A DNA stretch of 21,613 bases from a virus: the IMG/VR virus record IMGVR_UViG_3300009406_000002, positions 1 to 21,613 of that record; one strand, 5' to 3'. This document shows positions 19,851-21,613 of this stretch, piece by piece. The notes beneath the pieces are model-generated. The model saw nothing but the letters and a program-made list of their open reading frames with translations. It was not told the origin of the DNA and did not search any database. The first letter of the stretch is position 1. Every line of letters begins with the position of its first letter. Made by a program: the position numbers and the translations under genes.

Positions 19851-20738
19851 CTAGTAAGGTAACTCTTTTTCAAGTTCTTTAGTTTCTTGTTTTTCTTTTT
19901 CAGTTAACGGTTCATCGTTTTTAAAAAATTCCACTGGACGAGCCGTTGCTTCTTCCCATGTCATTCCTTTTGACTTACCCGCCTTTTGTTCATCGAACTT
20001 AGCGTTATACTCCTGGACTGCCTCGATCGTGAATAGGCCTCGATCGTGAAGTGTTTTTATAATCGACTCGACATAATTGGCTGGCTGACGTGGTTGTTCT
20101 TTAGCAGCTCTCTTGATCGACTCACATATAATTGCCTTTGGATCCCTAAAGTTACTTTCATCAATCCAGTAATCAAATTGTTGTTTCAAAATTGCGGACG
20201 GGAATGTAAAAAACTTTTCGTATTCTGTAATAGGATTAATCGAATCCTCATGATGGATATCTTTAGAGTTATCTATAGAGTTATCTTTATATATATCTTG
20301 GTTGGTAGTTTCGCCAATGGTAGCCTCGTTACTTTCGCCAATAGTACCCTCGTCAGTTTCGCCAACCCTACCCTCGTTAATTTCGCCATTGGTAGTTTCG
20401 CCAATGGTTAAACCGCCAATGGCAGTTTTGCCAACCCATTCCTCATAATTCTTATTGAATTTTATTACTCTTGAGGTCCCATTCTTAATTGATTGGAAGA
20501 TGATTTTTTTATCAGCCAATGATTTGAGTTCTCGTTGAATATTCCTTCTCTCACATCCTGTCGCTTCACTTAAAAACACTAAAGATAACTTATGTTCTTT
20601 ACGATTAAATCCGTATGTGTACCGCCACACAACGAGAATGATCCTGAACTGAGTGGGACTCAACTTAATAAGTGCCAGGTTCTCTAAAATTTCATGTGCA
20701 ATACGTGTGTAACCTTTTTCGATTTGTACATCTGCCAT
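19851..20738 (-). CDS. Phage O-type replication initiator carrying the origin, 295 aa
   Basis: Binds origin iterons and hands the helicase loader to the melted origin. ATG 20738 follows GGTGAGGGG. Residues 1-100 are the winged-helix Phage_rep_O-like domain: GYTRIAHEILENLALIKLSP, QFRIILVVWRYTYGFNRKEH, LSLVFLSEATGCERRNIQRE, LKSLADKKII. Residues 100-150 are a repeat-rich linker, IGETTNGEINEGRVGETDEG and similar, encoded by seven TTTCGCCAA iterons, so the origin is inside the gene as in lambda O. The C-terminal half (KFFTFPSAILKQQFDYWIDE, QPANYVESIIKTLHDRG) is the loader-contact region, with an acidic tail. First large gene of the phage block. Confidence 0.9.
   Translation of the reverse strand: MADVQIEKGYTRIAHEILENLALIKLSPTQFRIILVVWRYTYGFNRKEHKLSLVFLSEATGCERRNIQRELKSLADKKIIFQSIKNGTSRVIKFNKNYEEWVGKTAIGGLTIGETTNGEINEGRVGETDEGTIGESNEATIGETTNQDIYKDNSIDNSKDIHHEDSINPITEYEKFFTFPSAILKQQFDYWIDESNFRDPKAIICESIKRAAKEQPRQPANYVESIIKTLHDRGLFTIEAVQEYNAKFDEQKAGKSKGMTWEEATARPVEFFKNDEPLTEKEKQETKELEKELPY
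20256..20434. other. Predicted phage-type replication origin (iterons plus AT-rich region)
   Basis: Seven copies of TTTCGCCAA or one- to two-base variants start at 20309, 20333, 20357, 20381, 20396, 20411 and 20426. The spacing is 24, 24, 24, 15, 15, 15, all multiples of three because they are coding. Next to them lies an AT-rich part with two 11-bp direct repeats TAGAGTTATCT (20264-20274 and 20276-20286) and TTTATATATAT, a good unwinding element. Iterons beside an AT-rich box inside an O-type initiator gene is the standard lambdoid layout. Confidence 0.85.
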
Positions 20739-20755
20739 ATCCCCTCACCCGCTTT

Positions 20756-20956
20756 TTATTGTGCTTCTTGCTTTTCAACTTCTTGACTCAATTCCTCAAT
20801 TGCTTCGAATACCTCTTTCTTCTTTTCTTCGGAAAGCTCGTACCGAAGCATCTGGCTTAGCTTAGGTTCTGTAATTTTCAAGTAATCCGCCAACATCCAC
20901 TGCCGCAACCCTGCTTTTCTCAAAGCTAATTTAATATCCTTGTTATTGTCGAACAT
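20756..20956 (-). CDS. Small HTH protein, Cro/excisionase-like, 66 aa
   Basis: ATG 20956 follows AAAGGAGGG with a good spacer. The N-terminal 45 residues read as an HTH: MFDNNKDIKLALRKAGLRQW, MLADYLKITEPKLSQMLRYE, close in pattern to small proteins found at the beginning of Bacillus phage early operons. An acidic helix follows (SEEKKKEVFEAIEELSQEVE). It is 17 bases upstream of the initiator and divergent from the zinc-finger gene at 21097. It probably regulates the early promoter or assists excision or replication. Confidence 0.75.
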   Translation of the reverse strand: MFDNNKDIKLALRKAGLRQWMLADYLKITEPKLSQMLRYELSEEKKKEVFEAIEELSQEVEKQEAQ

Positions 20957-21096
20957 GATAACCCTCCTTTTTTAATGCATGCCTTTTTATTAAAGGTTGA
21001 AATAATAATAATAACGGTATATCCTTATTATAAAGCCAATTAAACAAAAAACTACACATCCCTTTGGGGATGCATTAAAGGAGAATCATATTAAAT
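20957..21096. promoter_or_regulatory. Divergent control region between the phage early operon and the zinc-finger gene
   Basis: On the minus strand TATAAT (near 21032-21027) could be the -10 of the early operon, though its -35 is poor. On the plus strand TTGAAA (20997-21002) and TATCCT (21020-21025), 17 bases apart, could serve the gene at 21097. The two overlap, so they may compete. A small hairpin (21057-21072) and an AATAATAATAATAA run complete the region. Confidence 0.4.
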
Positions 21097-21613
21097 ATGC
21101 ATAAATCTTTTAATTTTCCAATCAGATGTGAATCGCCACAAATAGCAATAAACGAACCTAAGATTATAGACACCGAACTAGGGTTATACATTTGTGAAAA
21201 GAATCTTGATGTGAAAAAGTCTTATGATGCGTTTGATACAACAGAAATCATTCCATCTCTCATCAATTTAGTCGAAAAGCTAAAAAAAAGAGGAGACAAA
21301 CAACAAAGAGAAGATAAAGAAAATGTAGATTTAATAGTTAAATGGGTTGAAAAATGGGGAATACTTCAAAGCAATAAAGAGGATCCTACCTATAAGGACT
21401 TTTATGGCCAAAGAGTCAGCGGATTAATTCAAGAAGCATACAAACTCCATGATTTATGGACTCTATACAGAGATGTGACAAACAGAGATTTAGAAAACCT
21501 TAAAGAAAAAATCAAAATTATGAAGAACGACGATCTCCCTTGGGCTGCAACACATACCTATTTTTTCTTTGAAAACACGTTTTATATCGATTCAATCGAT
21601 TATACCTTCAATA
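21097..21613 (+). CDS. N-terminal part of the same junction-spanning zinc-finger protein
   Basis: The start is ATG 21097, with AAAGGAG at 21077-21083 (13-base spacer, slightly long). The frame stays open to the window end and continues at base 1 to the stop at 522: 390 plus 522 bases, 303 codons. The N-terminal 140 residues begin MHKSFNFPIRCESP and include a Lys/Glu-rich segment and several Trp residues (VKWVEKWG, LHDLWTLY). There is no signal peptide or membrane segment. It is transcribed away from the phage replication block, and its divergent neighbour is the small HTH gene ending at 20956. That is where phages often keep lysogeny or accessory genes, but this protein shows no HTH. A short hairpin (CATCCC/GGGATG, 21057-21072) lies just upstream and could be an operator. 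Confidence 0.85.
   Translation, partial: MHKSFNFPIRCESPQIAINEPKIIDTELGLYICEKNLDVKKSYDAFDTTEIIPSLINLVEKLKKRGDKQQREDKENVDLIVKWVEKWGILQSNKEDPTYKDFYGQRVSGLIQEAYKLHDLWTLYRDVTNRDLENLKEKIKIMKNDDLPWAATHTYFFFENTFYIDSIDYTFN
21487..21613. repeat. Terminal direct overlap, right copy (circular contig)
   Basis: Exact copy of bases 1-127. One copy should be dropped when the circle is closed. A genuine terminal redundancy of a linear molecule is possible but less likely, because the plus-strand gene at the joint reads straight through. Confidence 0.93.

Overview
The window looks like a complete circular extrachromosomal element of a low-GC Bacillota, probably Bacillaceae. Bases 1-127 are repeated exactly at 21487-21613, so the contig closes on itself at 21,486 bp, and one gene (303 codons) runs across the joint. 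The host guess rests on AT-rich DNA, strong AGGAGG-type ribosome sites, and proteins of types found in Bacillus plasmids and the PBSX/skin prophages (ParA, XtrA/YqaO-like, DnaC-like loader, RinA/ArpU-like regulator). Family names come from reading the sequences, not from a database search.

Layout. (1) Junction and 1-2250: a plus-strand protein with a C-terminal zinc finger, then two minus-strand genes, one unknown and one with a PD-(D/E)XK nuclease motif. (2) 2250-3550: an HTH gene remnant and a winged-helix replication-initiator-like gene whose leader holds a terminator-like hairpin. (3) 3640-5370: three very small genes behind a consensus promoter with paired operator-like repeats, a divergent Cro-type regulator with two more small genes, and a probable independent structured RNA of about 170 nt on the minus strand. 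(4) 5388-7194: a possible RNase-fold protein, three small genes, a serine resolvase and a res-like site. (5) 7341-9488: ParA, a ribbon-helix-helix partner, a cluster of repeats that looks like a centromere, and about 830 bp without genes. (6) 9489-21000, all minus strand: a phage-derived block read from right to left. It holds an HTH protein, an O-type initiator carrying iterons, a helicase loader, an XtrA-like protein, an ERCC4 nuclease, an unknown protein, a GNKNA-motif protein, a zinc ribbon, two tandem sigma-like regulators, an unknown protein, a RinA-like regulator, a tail assembly chaperone, the tail tape measure and a proteasome-fold (Ntn-hydrolase-like) protein.

Taken together, the element has a plasmid half (ParA/RHH/centromere, resolvase/res, Rep) and a phage half (origin, loader, nuclease, late regulators, tail-length genes). 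If the circle is complete, there is no large terminase, portal, capsid, baseplate, integrase or lysis gene. It could not form virions alone. It is either a decayed phage-plasmid or a satellite that depends on a helper phage and brings its own tape measure and tail chaperone. The second reading is the most interesting hypothesis here.

Several start codons were moved. In many genes the first possible start lies inside the Shine-Dalgarno sequence, and a better-spaced ATG, GTG or TTG follows it. The tape measure has only an ATT at the right distance.
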